64,000 nt of DNA, from positions 49,291 to 113,290 of the forward strand of contig WPIO01000301.1 of NCBI GenBank assembly GCA_009760855.2, read 5' to 3'. Shown here in pieces: positions 21,655 to 31,643 of the stretch. The notes below the pieces were generated by a model, which saw only the letters and a list, made by a program, of their open reading frames with translations, was not told the DNA's origin and searched no databases. Made by a program: the position numbers and the translations under genes. How positions within the stretch are numbered: position 1 is the stretch's first letter; each line of letters opens with the position of its first letter. The DNA comes from Cristatella mucedo. Lineage: Eukaryota; Bryozoa; Phylactolaemata; Cristatellidae.

Positions 21655-22145
21655 TAGAGATGTTGCTCACTTTTAGGTAGCTTCATTCTCTGGCTCCAGC
21701 CTACCTATGCGATCTATTCTAAGCGTTGTGCCACCCGCTTTTAAGAAACTGTTTCCTTAGAACTGGTACACACCTCAAATTCTTTGGAGACCATGCATTG
21801 AATTCTTATGCTCCAAAATCATGGGAGTCATCCCTGAATATTAAGTGCCGACATCCCCCAACCTGACCATATTTAAAATAAAGTTGGAAATGCTAATATT
21901 TATCACACTGCTAAGTAGGTGGCTGCGATACTAGCTTAATGTGCTTATGGCTGCTGACACATTTCAACCGGCCACTAACCATGCTTGCATGCTGACCAAA
22001 CGAATGTCACTCCTAGCCATGCCATTCCTTCATAATGTTCGCAACACTCTTTCGATTATGTTTTCTTTGCTGCAAACGTAAAGTCTAGTTGGAAACTGAG
22101 CTCTCCGAGGGCGGTTTATCAAGTGCGTTAGTTTTGCACTACTAT
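21655..22145 (+). mobile_element. Family A LINE 3'-end copy
   Basis: It starts at the LTF(R)SFHSLAPAYL region (CTCACTTTTAGGTAGC) and includes the 3' UTR CTGCTGACAC... and CATGCTGACC. The hairpin is decayed (AAAGTC...GGCGGTTTATCAAG) and the ATT tail runs to about 22145. It directly abuts a family B fragment. Confidence 0.8.
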
Positions 22146-22154
22146 TATTGTTAT

Positions 22155-22340
22155 CCTCGGATGTCAGAAAATTTCTTCAAGCTAAGCGACAACAAAAAAT
22201 GAACTGCTCGTAATAGGACATCCTAAGCATGGGGCTGGAATATAATTCCTTGCTTTTCTAAGTGGAGATGTTGTTTGACAATCATCACCTAGCCCTCAAA
22301 TTTTGTTGTCGTATGCAACCGTTGCGTATAGTTTAAAAGC
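22155..22340 (+). mobile_element. Family B LINE internal fragment
   Basis: Reads MSENFFKLSDN then ELLVIGHPKHGAG and LLSGDVV, matching the region just after the RT palm in the other B copies. It is only about 185 bp. Confidence 0.65.
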
Positions 22341-22550
22341 TTCATTTTGAATATTGGTAACAAGCTATCCTGTACCGGCTTGTTATGGCCCGGCATTAAT
22401 TCCAGCGCAAAAGCTTTGAACTGCAATGAAATGCGATTTCTACCAAAAGGTTTCTTGCGACTGCATTTTCGCTTGAAATTTATAGATAGAAGTACACGCA
22501 GTTTTACCTAAGGCGATAAAGCTTGTGTGCTCTCGGGCTATAGTCGCGAC

Positions 22551-22793
22551 GAACCAACCCAATGACATACTTTAATGGTTAAAATTGGAAAAAGGTAGCT
22601 TATAATTAAAAAAAAAACTTTCAAAAACAGCCGTTTCACGGCCAATTATAGCAATGACTCTTTTTGGTTAGTCTATGCAAAGTACGGACCTAATGTCATA
22701 CCTTAACAGTCAAAAATAGAAAAAGGTAGTTTGTATTTTACAAAAACCTTCGGCTTTTTTATTGCCAATCATAGAAATCCCTCTTTTGGGTTC
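22551..22793 (+). repeat. Two diverged tandem units of about 130 bp
   Basis: A unit beginning CCTAATGTCATACCTTAA (second copy, about 22690) aligns with CCCAATGACATACTTTAA (first copy, about 22558). Both continue through AAAAAGGTAG, an A-rich stretch, a CCAATTATAG/CCAATCATAG box and CTCTTTTTGGTTAG/CTCTTTTGGGTTCG. Identity is roughly 70-75%. The family is unknown. Confidence 0.7.
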
Positions 22794-22865
22794 GCCGTTG
22801 AAAAGAAATGCAATTGCCCACGTAGATTTTCTAGCTGCGGCCTCCGTCAACCAGAAACTGCCAGA

Positions 22866-23095
22866 TTACTTGTCAATTATTATTAATTGAACTGCTTGCT
22901 GCACTAGTATAGCTGCATACGGTAAACGTTTCGCTTGGATGTGAATATATAGTCTCTGAATAATAATGTAGTTACTCAGAGTTTGACCTTCTGCTTCATG
23001 GACAGTCCACGCTTGCAGCATTAAGAGGAACTCATTCACGCTTGATTGCGGATGCTTGTCTTGAGCAGTAACCATGCCATCGACGTATAGGCTCT
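22866..23095 (-). pseudogene. Decayed PIF1-like helicase C-terminal fragment
   Basis: The - strand reads FLLMLQAWTVHEAEGQTLSN then YIIIQRLYIHIQAKRLPYAAI. This resembles helicase motif V/VI of PIF1 and Helitron-type helicases (consensus of the form FPL.LAWA.TIHK.QG.TL...Y.A.). A frame change just upstream (IKRE, stop, then EFLLML) marks decay. It may derive from a Helitron or other helicase-bearing transposon. No other helicase motif was found nearby. Confidence 0.45.
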
Positions 23096-23449
23096 TCCTC
23101 TTTGTACCGGACTCTCTCTTTAAAGCCGGTTGAGCTGTTCAGAGTTTCGCTAACAGTTCTGCTTTCGCAGTTAGTAGCTCTGCACAATAGATCGCTTTCT
23201 GAATTTGGGTTTAACTTGTTTAAGTAATCAAAAAATCGGCTTCATATCTCGTTTTTTGTGCTTTACTATTGCAATGCCGTTTTTTCGTTGCAGAAATGAA
23301 AATACAATAGCACGAGATAAATAACAAGGAGGTTGAGCAAGGGTAGCAGTTCTTCACACAAGCCAAGTGCAAGAGGGTGCCAAAAGCAAAATGAAGTGTG
23401 CATAAAGCTTAAAAAATATTTTTTCCTGCGAGCATATCAATCTTGATTT

Positions 23450-23960
23450 TAAGTCCTCGTTCCATCGAACCTGACGATTGATGGCAGAGCGAGTTAAGGA
23501 ATTTCCGGACTTAGACTAAGCTATAGCTTGAGGCTTCTGCGGCACTCACGTGACGACGAGGACAAGCCAGAGGAGCTTCAACCACTGTTTATTCCGCTAG
23601 GTCTAGCAGAACAATAAGCATGCGACCGTTCACCCGTTCAAGCCATATCATTCCTAAAACAGACAGGCTGTGTCGACCCAGGGGCGATCCCGACCTGCTA
23701 AGCTGAAACGCACCAGCCAGGCCCACTGAACTAGCTCTGTGCTGCGACAACGCATTAGTCGGATGCTAAAATTTACTGGGTGTTCAAAGGAGAAAGGTTT
23801 CAGGAAAGTAGAAGGCATTTATTGTGAACTGTGATAACCACAGCTTGAAACTGGCGGTATTTATTGCTACAATTCACGATTCCGTCGTCTTACCTTTTTT
23901 GGAACACTAAAGAGCACCAAGTTTTTAAATTTAAGATCAATTCTGGGGTGGAAAGAACAA
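23450..23960 (+). mobile_element. Copy of the 5' module found upstream of the LINE at 50.5 kb
   Basis: This stretch aligns, at roughly two-thirds identity, with 49740-50270. Shared landmarks are AAGTCCT..TTCCATCG, a tRNA-like ATGGCAGAGCGAGTTAAGG (GGCTGGCTGAGCTAGTAAAG in the other copy), GTGAC.ACG..G...GCC..AGAGGA.CTTCA, GATAACCACAGCTTGAA and TTTGGAACA.TAA.GAGCACC. No ORF2 follows, so it is either a 3'-truncated LINE or an independent repeat. Confidence 0.6.
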
Positions 23961-24411
23961 ATAGGTGCTTAGCCATCACTTTCAAATGTGGCTGTAATTA
24001 GGTGGAGTGCAAAATTGGAGGCTGTGTAAGGTATCTATAATGGACTTAACAGCCTTTTATGTTATTTGGAGCGACTAGCTGAAGATATGAGTTGAATGCT
24101 TGACAAATGAAGTAGAGACGCTTGCAAATTTCCACATTGTATCCTGAACTTTTTCACTTTTTGCTGTTTCTCAAATTTGGTTCGGCATCACAAGGAAGAC
24201 TGACCTCATCCAGAAATGACTGCATGATCCAATGATGAACTTAAGAGACGACTACCGCGACCTTGAATCTTTTGACATTGAGGTGTCAATACTTGGAGAA
24301 GACGAGTTCTAATATTAAATAGTAGATTAAAAGGAAGATGTGAATCGTGGGAGTTAGCAGTTGAACGAAGAGATCGCCCAAGGAAAATGGTGCGTGTGAT
24401 TTCTCACAAAT
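23961..24411. other. Unassigned DNA
   Basis: I see no recognised repeat, exon or RNA gene here. Confidence 0.4.
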
Positions 24412-24597
24412 GAAAATTAATAAATAAATTCAAGCTGATTTAACAGCCTCTCTTTGTTCAGCGACAGAAAAGCCTTAACTGTTATCACCACCGCTTGCAG
24501 CAGCGATAAAGGATCGCCCACCACAGGATTTGAACCCACGACCTCGGGGACGAGGTCGTGAAAAGCAACCTCCTTACCCAGTAAGCCATTACGGCTG
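24412..24597 (-). mobile_element. tRNA-derived SINE, near full length
   Basis: On the - strand: GCCGTAATGGCTTACTGGG and TAAGGAGG (A box), the stem CACGACCTCG/CGAGGTCGTG, B box GGTTCAAATCC, body GGGCGATCCTTTATCGCTGC, AAGCGGTGGTGA, and end AGAGGCTGTTAAATCAGC followed by an AT-rich TTTATTTATTAA tail. It is a good reference copy. Confidence 0.9.
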
Positions 24598-25702
24598 ACT
24601 AGATGCAGGTCTCTTGGAAGAGAATAGTGACTTTCAGTGTCAACTATCTTCGATAAGGAACTGCAACTAGGCGTGGCCGGATCACAGATTATGAAGCCAT
24701 GTTTGGTTTCTTGTTCAAAGCTGAGCAGCGTTTGACCACAATTTACCTGAGCCAACACGGTCAGTAATTTCTAGATCTATTTCTATGTATTTCTATCTAT
24801 TTCAATGTATTTTCTAGATCAATTTCTAGATCTTAGAGTGCTCTATTGTTAAGATGATGATGGAAGAGAAGTTTACTTTGAAGCATGTAACTGTAAAATG
24901 ATTCATACCACAGGTCACGACTCGACACCATCTACAATCCAGTTCCATAGAAACTCGTCTCTTTTTTATCAGTGACGGGAAGATGTGTTTCCTACTTTGC
25001 GAGTTGCTGGTATGGCCTAGAAAGTAAGCTAAGAGTAAAATGTAGTTTTCGAAATAGTTAAATGTGGCGATGTATTTCTGTCCTGCACCTAGTATGGAAG
25101 CGTTCAAAGCAATGGCTGAGGAAGATATCTCTGGAGATAGGATGACACGGAGCAAGACAGCAGGCCGCATATATTTCTTACGAAATGCAGTGTTGCAGGA
25201 ATTTACTTAATGCCTTGCTGTTTTGCTTTATTATAAACGTCAGTCAAAAACGTTTCGCTCCACTAGCCGCGTGCGGATTATGCACGTTGCAACTACAGTG
25301 GGACGCCGATGATGAGCATCGTGGCGAAATAGCCGATTCTCACTTTACGCCGAACAGCTTTTCAAGGTCAAATTTCATCTAGACCTCGTCCGTATGCCCA
25401 TCGCTAATATTTCATACGTAAGAATGTAAATCTCAATTTATTTAAGCTCTGTTTAAATAATAAATAAAATAACACATTCATCAATTTTTCAATTGTTTTG
25501 CATTTTGTGCAATTTTTTATAAAGCTCTGCTTTTATGGTAGGCATATAAGAGGCATAGCACTCCAAGTAATATTACTAAGCTTTACAATTTTTCGAATAA
25601 GCTTTGCTTATTCCCGGGTTTGACAGCATAATCGTTAGTTTAGGCAGCTTGATTTTGACAAAAACTAATAAATAAAAGCTCTAGGAAGCTAAATCAGGCG
25701 AA
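24598..25702. other. Unassigned DNA
   Basis: A cluster of TCTAGATC and TTTCTATNTATTT motifs at 24772-24835 is a short degenerate tandem array. The - strand frame beyond the SINE (24598-24758) is open by readthrough but shows no coding context. No gene is called. Confidence 0.35.
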
Positions 25703-25790
25703 GTAATAATAACAATAATAATACACTTAGAAAGTCGCTCGGATAATTCAATCTCTTTCTAAGTGCTTCAAATTTGCTGCAGAGGAAGTG
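25703..25790 (-). mobile_element. Family A LINE tail fragment
   Basis: On the - strand this contains only the last 90 bp: CTGCAGCAAATTTGAAGC, a decayed hairpin and (ATT)n. Confidence 0.75.
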
Positions 25791-26189
25791 AATAGCTGAG
25801 TCAGGCAGACGATCAAAGAAGAGACTTACGTGAAAGTTTGCAGCTCAGGAATACTTGAACGTAAATGCCAAAGTAAAGAATTCAAAGAAATTCAAAGTAA
25901 ATATAACTGATTTGATATTAAAGGTGTGGGTTTGCAGTAACTAAAAGAGAGTGATTTTTAGGCAGTGGATGCATCACTTTAAAGTGAGAGGGGTAAGTTT
26001 TTTACAGACTGCAAAATTATCGTGTCTTGCAAATTTTGAATAAGTTTCTAAGCGGCCATTCTCTCCTCTAATGACTAGTTTTTCAGAGCTTGGTGTAAGG
26101 ATAGTAAGATATCAGTACATTCTATATACAAACTGGCCACAGTAGTAATTTCTTTCTTGCATGAGGCTCAACTGGAATCATCAGGCCAT
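25791..26189. other. Unassigned DNA
   Basis: No repeat or exon was recognised; a short palindrome CACTTTAAAGTG lies near 25976. Confidence 0.4.
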
Positions 26190-26300
26190 TAATGCTGTTA
26201 TAGATCAGGAGGTAAGGTTGTCTATCCTTACGACCGAAGTCTCGGGTTCGGATACAACACTGTGAGATTCTTTACTGTAAAGGGCAAGCGTTGGTCACAG
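26190..26300 (+). mobile_element. Degenerate tRNA-derived SINE
   Basis: GTTATAGATCAGGAGGTAAGG aligns to the A-box region. It is followed by TTACGACCGAAGTCTCGGGTTCGGATACAAC with a near B box, then the family's CTTTA.TG.AA body segment. It is highly diverged. Confidence 0.5.
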
Positions 26301-27002
26301 TCTTGAAGGTCTTCTTCCACTATACGCTTGACGATGCTAGATGAGCTAATTTACTTTATTGCTAGGCTTCCTAGGCACTTTATAGCCCAGTTGACTCTCA
26401 TAATTAGTTGCCATTTTAAAAAAGATGCATCCAATCCCAGTCACTTGGCTGTACATACCAGGAAATTTAATGAATTTGGGAAATCAGCTTCCTTTTTTAA
26501 TCCATCGACATAAATAAAAGCTTTGTCAGTGATAAACTTGAAACATCTGCATTTTAACTCAAACTAAAGAATGAGCACCCTTGAAAATACTTCCAGAAGT
26601 GTTTGAGGCACTTTCAACTTATATAATTCTGATCCGACTGGTCATACCAGGCTTTATTAACTAAACCAAAGAAGTGAGGCAGAATTGCTTGATCATTGGC
26701 AGCCGCTTTTGGCCGTTTTTGCTAGCACTCTTTAGCAATTGTTTGATGGCTTAGAGTCTTGAAATAATAGTTGACCCTTTTTAAGTTATTATCTTTTCTC
26801 TTGTTCACAATTGCCTTGCATCCGAAGAGGGCTTTCATAATGCAGAAAAAGTACTAAATATTTTTCAAAATTGGGTTTATACGGTGCTTAAAAGTTGTTT
26901 AGGGCAAAAGTCCAACAATAGTAACAGCATCCGTAGCATTCCAAGTATCATGAAACCATTCGGGGCAGCTACTTAGAGTAATAGGCTAATTTTATAATAT
27001 AA
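26301..27002. other. Unassigned DNA
   Basis: No recognised repeat or exon lies before the LINE tail starting at 27003. Confidence 0.4.
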
Positions 27003-28120
27003 ATAATAATAACATTACACTTGATAAAGAATGCTCAGATATGTATATCTTTTTCTTTGAGCTTTAAGTTTGCTGCAAAGGAAACGCGATTGAATGGGGA
27101 CTAGTACAATGCTAGCTAAGTATCTATAACACCATGGTTACTGGTGATATGCACAGGGTCAGTGTGCAAGCTTGGCTAGTGGCAGCATCAAACAGTGTCT
27201 ACACCCATAAGCTCAAACACAATGAATCATTGGGACCCGCGGAATGCTGTCATAAATGTGTGCGGTTTTAGTTTCTTTCTATATGTGGTGAAGACAGAGG
27301 ATGTCGTGACTGAAGTCAGTAGTGAGGTCTAGCCTGTGCAAGCACACGAATTAAAGGTGCGGTCTCCAAATGAACAGAGGTTTGGACCAGGTATATGTAA
27401 ACAGTTAGATTAAAAAAAAGTGGGTGGTACGATGCCAAGTCAGGTGGGGCATTAGGTCTGATAGGTAGGCTGGAGCCAAAATATGATGGGACCTAAAAGT
27501 GAACCAAAAAACCTTGAAGTTGATACTTTGCATGAATGTTAGCCAGTGCAGGTCGACGAGAAGAGGTGCGATTTGGAAACAGGCGCGCTTACAACCGATA
27601 AGCCCAACAGCCGAGTTTTGCACCAGCTGTAAATGCCTGATTAATCTTGCCGGTGGACCAGCAAGCAGTGAATTACAGGAGTCAATACTGGTTATCGCAT
27701 ATGCACGGACCAACGTAGCTATAGTTTTCCCGTCTAACCAAGTCAGAATTTTTAGCAATGGCATGTAGCTGCACACAGGCAGAATTAATTGAGGAGTTGA
27801 TGGGGTCGTCTAACGATAGCTCACTTTGGAACATTACACCGTGATATCGTGCCGAATCTACAGGAAATGTGCTGGCAGAGCCGACTTTGACAGCCTTTCA
27901 GCTTGCTGAATTACACTTGGTTCACCATTAACTAGTAAGTTAGTTTTATACTCATGCAACTGAAGAACATTCGCTGTCATCCATGTGTGGATGTCATGAA
28001 TACGTGGAGCCAGGGAGTTGAGATAATTCGATGTGCTTGATGACTTGGAGAGATAGAAACAAAGGTTAAAAACTGAGTGTAATCCCCGTTGGAGTGAAAG
28101 CCTAAAGTTTAAGTCAGCAG
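27003..28120 (-). mobile_element. Family A LINE copy, 5'-truncated
   Basis: On the - strand it starts at a relic of the YADDTQ segment and runs through LQLHEYKTNLLVNGEPSVIQ, DSCNSLLAGPPARLIRHLQL, VQNSAVGLIG, INFKVFWFTFRSHHILAPAY and LSDLMPHL to the 3' UTR, a decayed hairpin and an ATT tail (about 27003-27020). Stops are scattered; the copy is older than that at 8751. Confidence 0.85.
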
Positions 28121-28142
28121 CAAATGATGGCGCCCTCAAGGT

Positions 28143-28337
28143 TTGCTAACAGTGAGCCAAATCCTTGCACTTTCAGACACGCCTGAGCCGACAGATATCA
28201 TATTGTTGCTGATAAAGGAAACAGTCTTGAGCCGTCTCGGATTTGCCCTTCTCAGCCTGCCATTCGACCTGATTGCAATTTTTCTATCAGTTGCCGTGGA
28301 GAAATACATAGTAGGCAACCAAAGTCTGCTTTATTAG
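28143..28337 (+). other. Compositional island with a 64-codon ORF, unidentified
   Basis: Between two head-to-head LINE copies lies about 200 bp of roughly 48% GC. Its + strand frame encodes a hydrophobic stretch (LIKETVLSRLGFALLSLPFD then LIAIFLSVAVEKYIV). The opposite strand is also open. No ATG, splice context or family is evident. It could be a fragment of a gene or a foreign insertion; coding status is unproven. Confidence 0.25.
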
Positions 28338-28439
28338 AAATCGATGAAGGTATGCACGAGCAACACCCACCTTATAATTCCGTAGTCACTCAAGAGTACT
28401 ACGTTTGGTATTTTATCTGAATAAATGTGTCATTTTCCG

Positions 28440-29255
28440 ATGTCACCTTTCATTAGAAGACCATATAAACTCCCTGGTCAAGAATGCCTCCTACAGCTAC
28501 ATCACATAGCTAGAACTCGGGCACTGTATAGATACGTACAGTGCATCTAAATTTGGCCATGCTCGTTTGACATTCAGTCCTGACCTCTGTAGCAGACTGC
28601 TTGCGGGCCTACCCACCTGTGCAGTAGGCTCCTACAGCTGGTGAAAAACTCTGCAGCTAGGCCTGTCTGTTGGGAGCATCTTAGTTACCGGATCACGCCA
28701 CTTCCCTCCGACCTGCAATGGCTCCCAATCAAGCAAAGCATTGACTCAAGCTTTTGTCCACTTTTAGGTCCCTTCATTCTTTTGCTTCAGCCTAACTATA
28801 AGATCTTCACCCCACCTAGCTAAGTAACGCCCCTGATGTTTTTTGGAATCTAAATGTCTAGCTATACCTCATTTGAACCTTAACCCTTTTTGAGACCATG
28901 CTTTTAGTTCGTATGCTCTGAAAGCCTGGAACTCTTCCCGAACCAGTGTCGCAGCATCTCTTGGATTTACTAAGTTCGAAAAGAAACTAACAACGCATGT
29001 ATGTATAACATAGTTTATTAGGTCACCGTGATTTATGAATTATGTGACTATGAGTGATGAACTGTGCTGCTGCATGCTGCAACTAACAGCACTTACATGC
29101 TGACCCTAGGCTTGTCACTCATAACTAAGGGAAATCTCTCAATTATTGAGCATGCTACCCCTGACCAATCTGCAGAGCTTCCTTTACAGCTATTGTAAAG
29201 TGCCTAGAATGAGATTAAAATCTCTGGTGATGCTTTATCAAATGCATTATTTTTT
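28440..29255 (+). mobile_element. Family A LINE copy, 5'-truncated
   Basis: It starts at PLSLEDHINSLVKNAS-like sequence and continues CRLLAGLPTCAVGS, LVKNSAARPVCWEHLSYRIT and LQWLPIKQSID to the 3' UTR and a decayed hairpin near 29200-29250. There are many indels. Confidence 0.8.
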
Positions 29256-30768
29256 ATCCGTAGCTAGTGGATCAAAAGCGAAAAGCCCTTCAACCATGCC
29301 TCTCATTTTGAGAATTACTTGTACCTTAACGACGCCATCATCCATTCATCCAGTTCCCGAGTGCTAGCTGACTCAGTTATCACTGCCTTACGGTAAAACT
29401 ATTGACAGTCAATTTATAGATTTTAAGGAGCTACAATAATGGCTTGTTGAGGTATTAACCGCGTTTCAATTTCTCAGAAATGACATTAAACTGGCAGTTT
29501 GAAGTTCCAGTCATCCACGTGTGAGTTGCGTCGCTCGAGCAGTCTTTATTGCAAAGGTTGGCAGCCATTTTACCACGTGATCTTGTTTTCCTGCTAATAT
29601 ACTTATCAGGCAGAATAAAAGTACGGTAATTGTAAGGTCGCTTTTTATTGAATAATTAAAGTTCCTTTCGGTTGCATCGTTTAACGTTTCTAGCACTGAT
29701 CTTGACACTAATAGCAGCTTCAAACTATTATGTTGGCTTCCCGTATATTAGCTGTCAGCCGCTTTAGAAAAAGATTAGTGTCTCTGAAGCTAAGCAATTT
29801 GTTTTTGAGATATCATGTTTCGAAATAAACTTTCACTGAGACATACTGATAGCACTGGGCGTTTTTAAAAAGGAAAATCTATTATCAAAATTGGAGAAAC
29901 TAGTTCGTAACTTCTCAGCATCCTATTTTTAGCTAGTATGTAGAGATGTAACAATAGAAATTTAATTGATACTTACCATTTAAAATTAGTTTTAGACTTT
30001 AGCATCTAATCCTTAAATTTGATGACGCTGGTAAGGGCTTCGAGTAAGTGCAAATATGAGCTTGAGCTAAAGAGCTACAATTGAATACTTAGGGTTAAAA
30101 AGCCGAAGTCGGAAACGCAGTCAAAGGATTAGCTGAGGCCCAACCTCTGGTAAGTTTTTCCCACCTCTAGGAAAAGGACAAGCCATGAGCGTCAAATGAA
30201 TAATAATTGCAAATCTTTTGAGGGCAAAGTAAAGACCACGTGCCACTAAGTCACCTATTTTGTCTATGCTTCAAGCATGCATAAGGCGAATTCATAAATC
30301 TTGCGATACGCCAAAGATCCAGCCAGGTGCTTGATAGCTTGCCTACAGATTTAGCAACAATTAAGAGTTATGATGTGCACAAATAGTACCCTTTATTTTG
30401 GAGCTGACACAACGGATATGACGTCTTCATACTCTCCTACATTAGTGGTGCAGTTCCTACTTAGCAATGGGACCAGAAGATCTCAGCTAGAGCAAATTCG
30501 GTCAGGCCAGTGCTGCTAGGTCTGTATTGTGGCCGTGCTTCAGTTAGAACCGTACTCTCGTTAAATGAAATAGTAAATCTAATTGCTCAAAGCCAGCGGC
30601 TCATTGCGGCCATTATTTTTATGGTCCCTCGGTAAAAATTATCTGTGAATGTCGCAGTAAATTATAAAAAATGCTTTTTATAGCCAACCCTAGTTCAAGG
30701 TTTGCATGTCTAATTAAAGAATCAGAGTTAATCTCTCAAGACATTTTCATTATGATTATAAATATGAT
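29256..30768. other. Unassigned AT-rich DNA
   Basis: A strong + strand donor-like site (CTCTG|GTAAGTTTTT) near 30152 is preceded by about 16 open codons but no good acceptor, so nothing is called. No repeat family is recognised. Confidence 0.35.
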
Positions 30769-30788
30769 TATAAATATATATATAGGAG

Positions 30789-30833
<45 letters not shown>

Positions 30834-30847
30834 TATATAGGAGGAAC
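30769..30847. repeat. (TA)n microsatellite between direct repeats
   Basis: The TA run is flanked on both sides by the same 11-mer TATAGGAGGAA (about 30781 and 30837). The array seems to have expanded between two copies of a duplicated unit. Confidence 0.9.
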
Positions 30848-31097
30848 TGTGGCACAAATCAATAAGATAAACACATATTCCGATCTGCTTCACTCACGCT
30901 CAAACTCTTGGAAAGTTGGAGACTTTTAGAAGACACTTTTTTAAACACAATTGCACGGTAATAGTAACCCACTATAACTGTATATAAACAGTACACATTA
31001 TCTTGCTTGTTTCGCATGAGAGCTACTGAGACATTTTAAATTTTAAAGAAAATTTCTCTAGTCACAGACAAACAAGTTCGAAGTAAAATTAAAAAAG

Positions 31098-31103
31098 TTT
31101 ATT
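31098..31103 (-). terminator. Poly(A) signal AATAAA of gene G2
   Basis: AATAAA on the - strand lies 212 nt downstream of the stop codon at 31315-31317. It fits the 3' end of the five-exon gene model. Confidence 0.5.
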
Positions 31104-31314
31104 ATTACGATTCCACCATACTGCCTGAGCTAAGTAAAGCTAAACTACAAACATTTCTGATCTATATTTTGTCATGCGATAGTACTAAATTATAATTATG
31201 ATATCACCTGATAAAAACATAATAACGTCCAGCACTGTATCAAGGAAGGCATTCATAAAATTTCATAAATATTTAAGAACGGCAAGGAACTCAAAGAAGT
31301 GGCAGTTGTTCGAT

Positions 31315-31643
31315 TTAGGTATCTCTCCCGTCAGGATACATGGTTTGGCTTGGCGGATGTGCCACAGAGCTTTCCAGTAGCTGTGAGGCTGTTGGAGTCG
31401 CCAAAGCTGGAGTCGGAATGGATATCGGATGCTGTCTGCTACTGCTGTCCACCATTTCTGTTTTAGCCACAGCTCCATCGGAACTCTCGCTAGCGATCCT
31501 CCTGGAACGCTGGACTAGCCCAACCACAATGGCATCGACCAAAGCATCGTCATTGTCAACTGGAACTGGCTGCAGATGAAGTTCCTCATTAGAATCAGTT
31601 GAATCGTAGTCTTGCTCTCCGTCAGATCCCAAGCTGTCTTCAA
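31315..31643 (-). CDS. Gene G2 exon 5 (terminal): acidic, Ser/Thr/Pro-rich tail
   Basis: After the acceptor CATTTGTTTTAG the - strand is open for 108 codons to TAA. With the single G left over from exon 4 it begins VEDSLGSDGEQDYDSTDSNE (residues about 70-89), continues with a short hydrophobic patch (DDALVDAIVVGLVQRSRRI) and ends in a Ser/Thr/Pro-rich segment (HPISIPTPALATPTAS). Composition suggests an intrinsically disordered, possibly phosphorylated nuclear or cytoplasmic tail. It has no signal peptide. The family is not recognised. GC content is well above that of the flanks. Confidence 0.7.

Noticed and set aside
23549-23601. Possible - strand exon encoding a hydrophobic segment
   Set aside because: It lies inside the repeated 5' module shared with 49.7-50.3 kb.
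23880-23905. 13-nt micro-exon with good splice sites on the - strand
   Set aside because: It is inside the same repeat module and too short to test.
24417-24758. 113-codon - strand ORF
   Set aside because: Its end is a SINE; the upstream part has no start or splice support.
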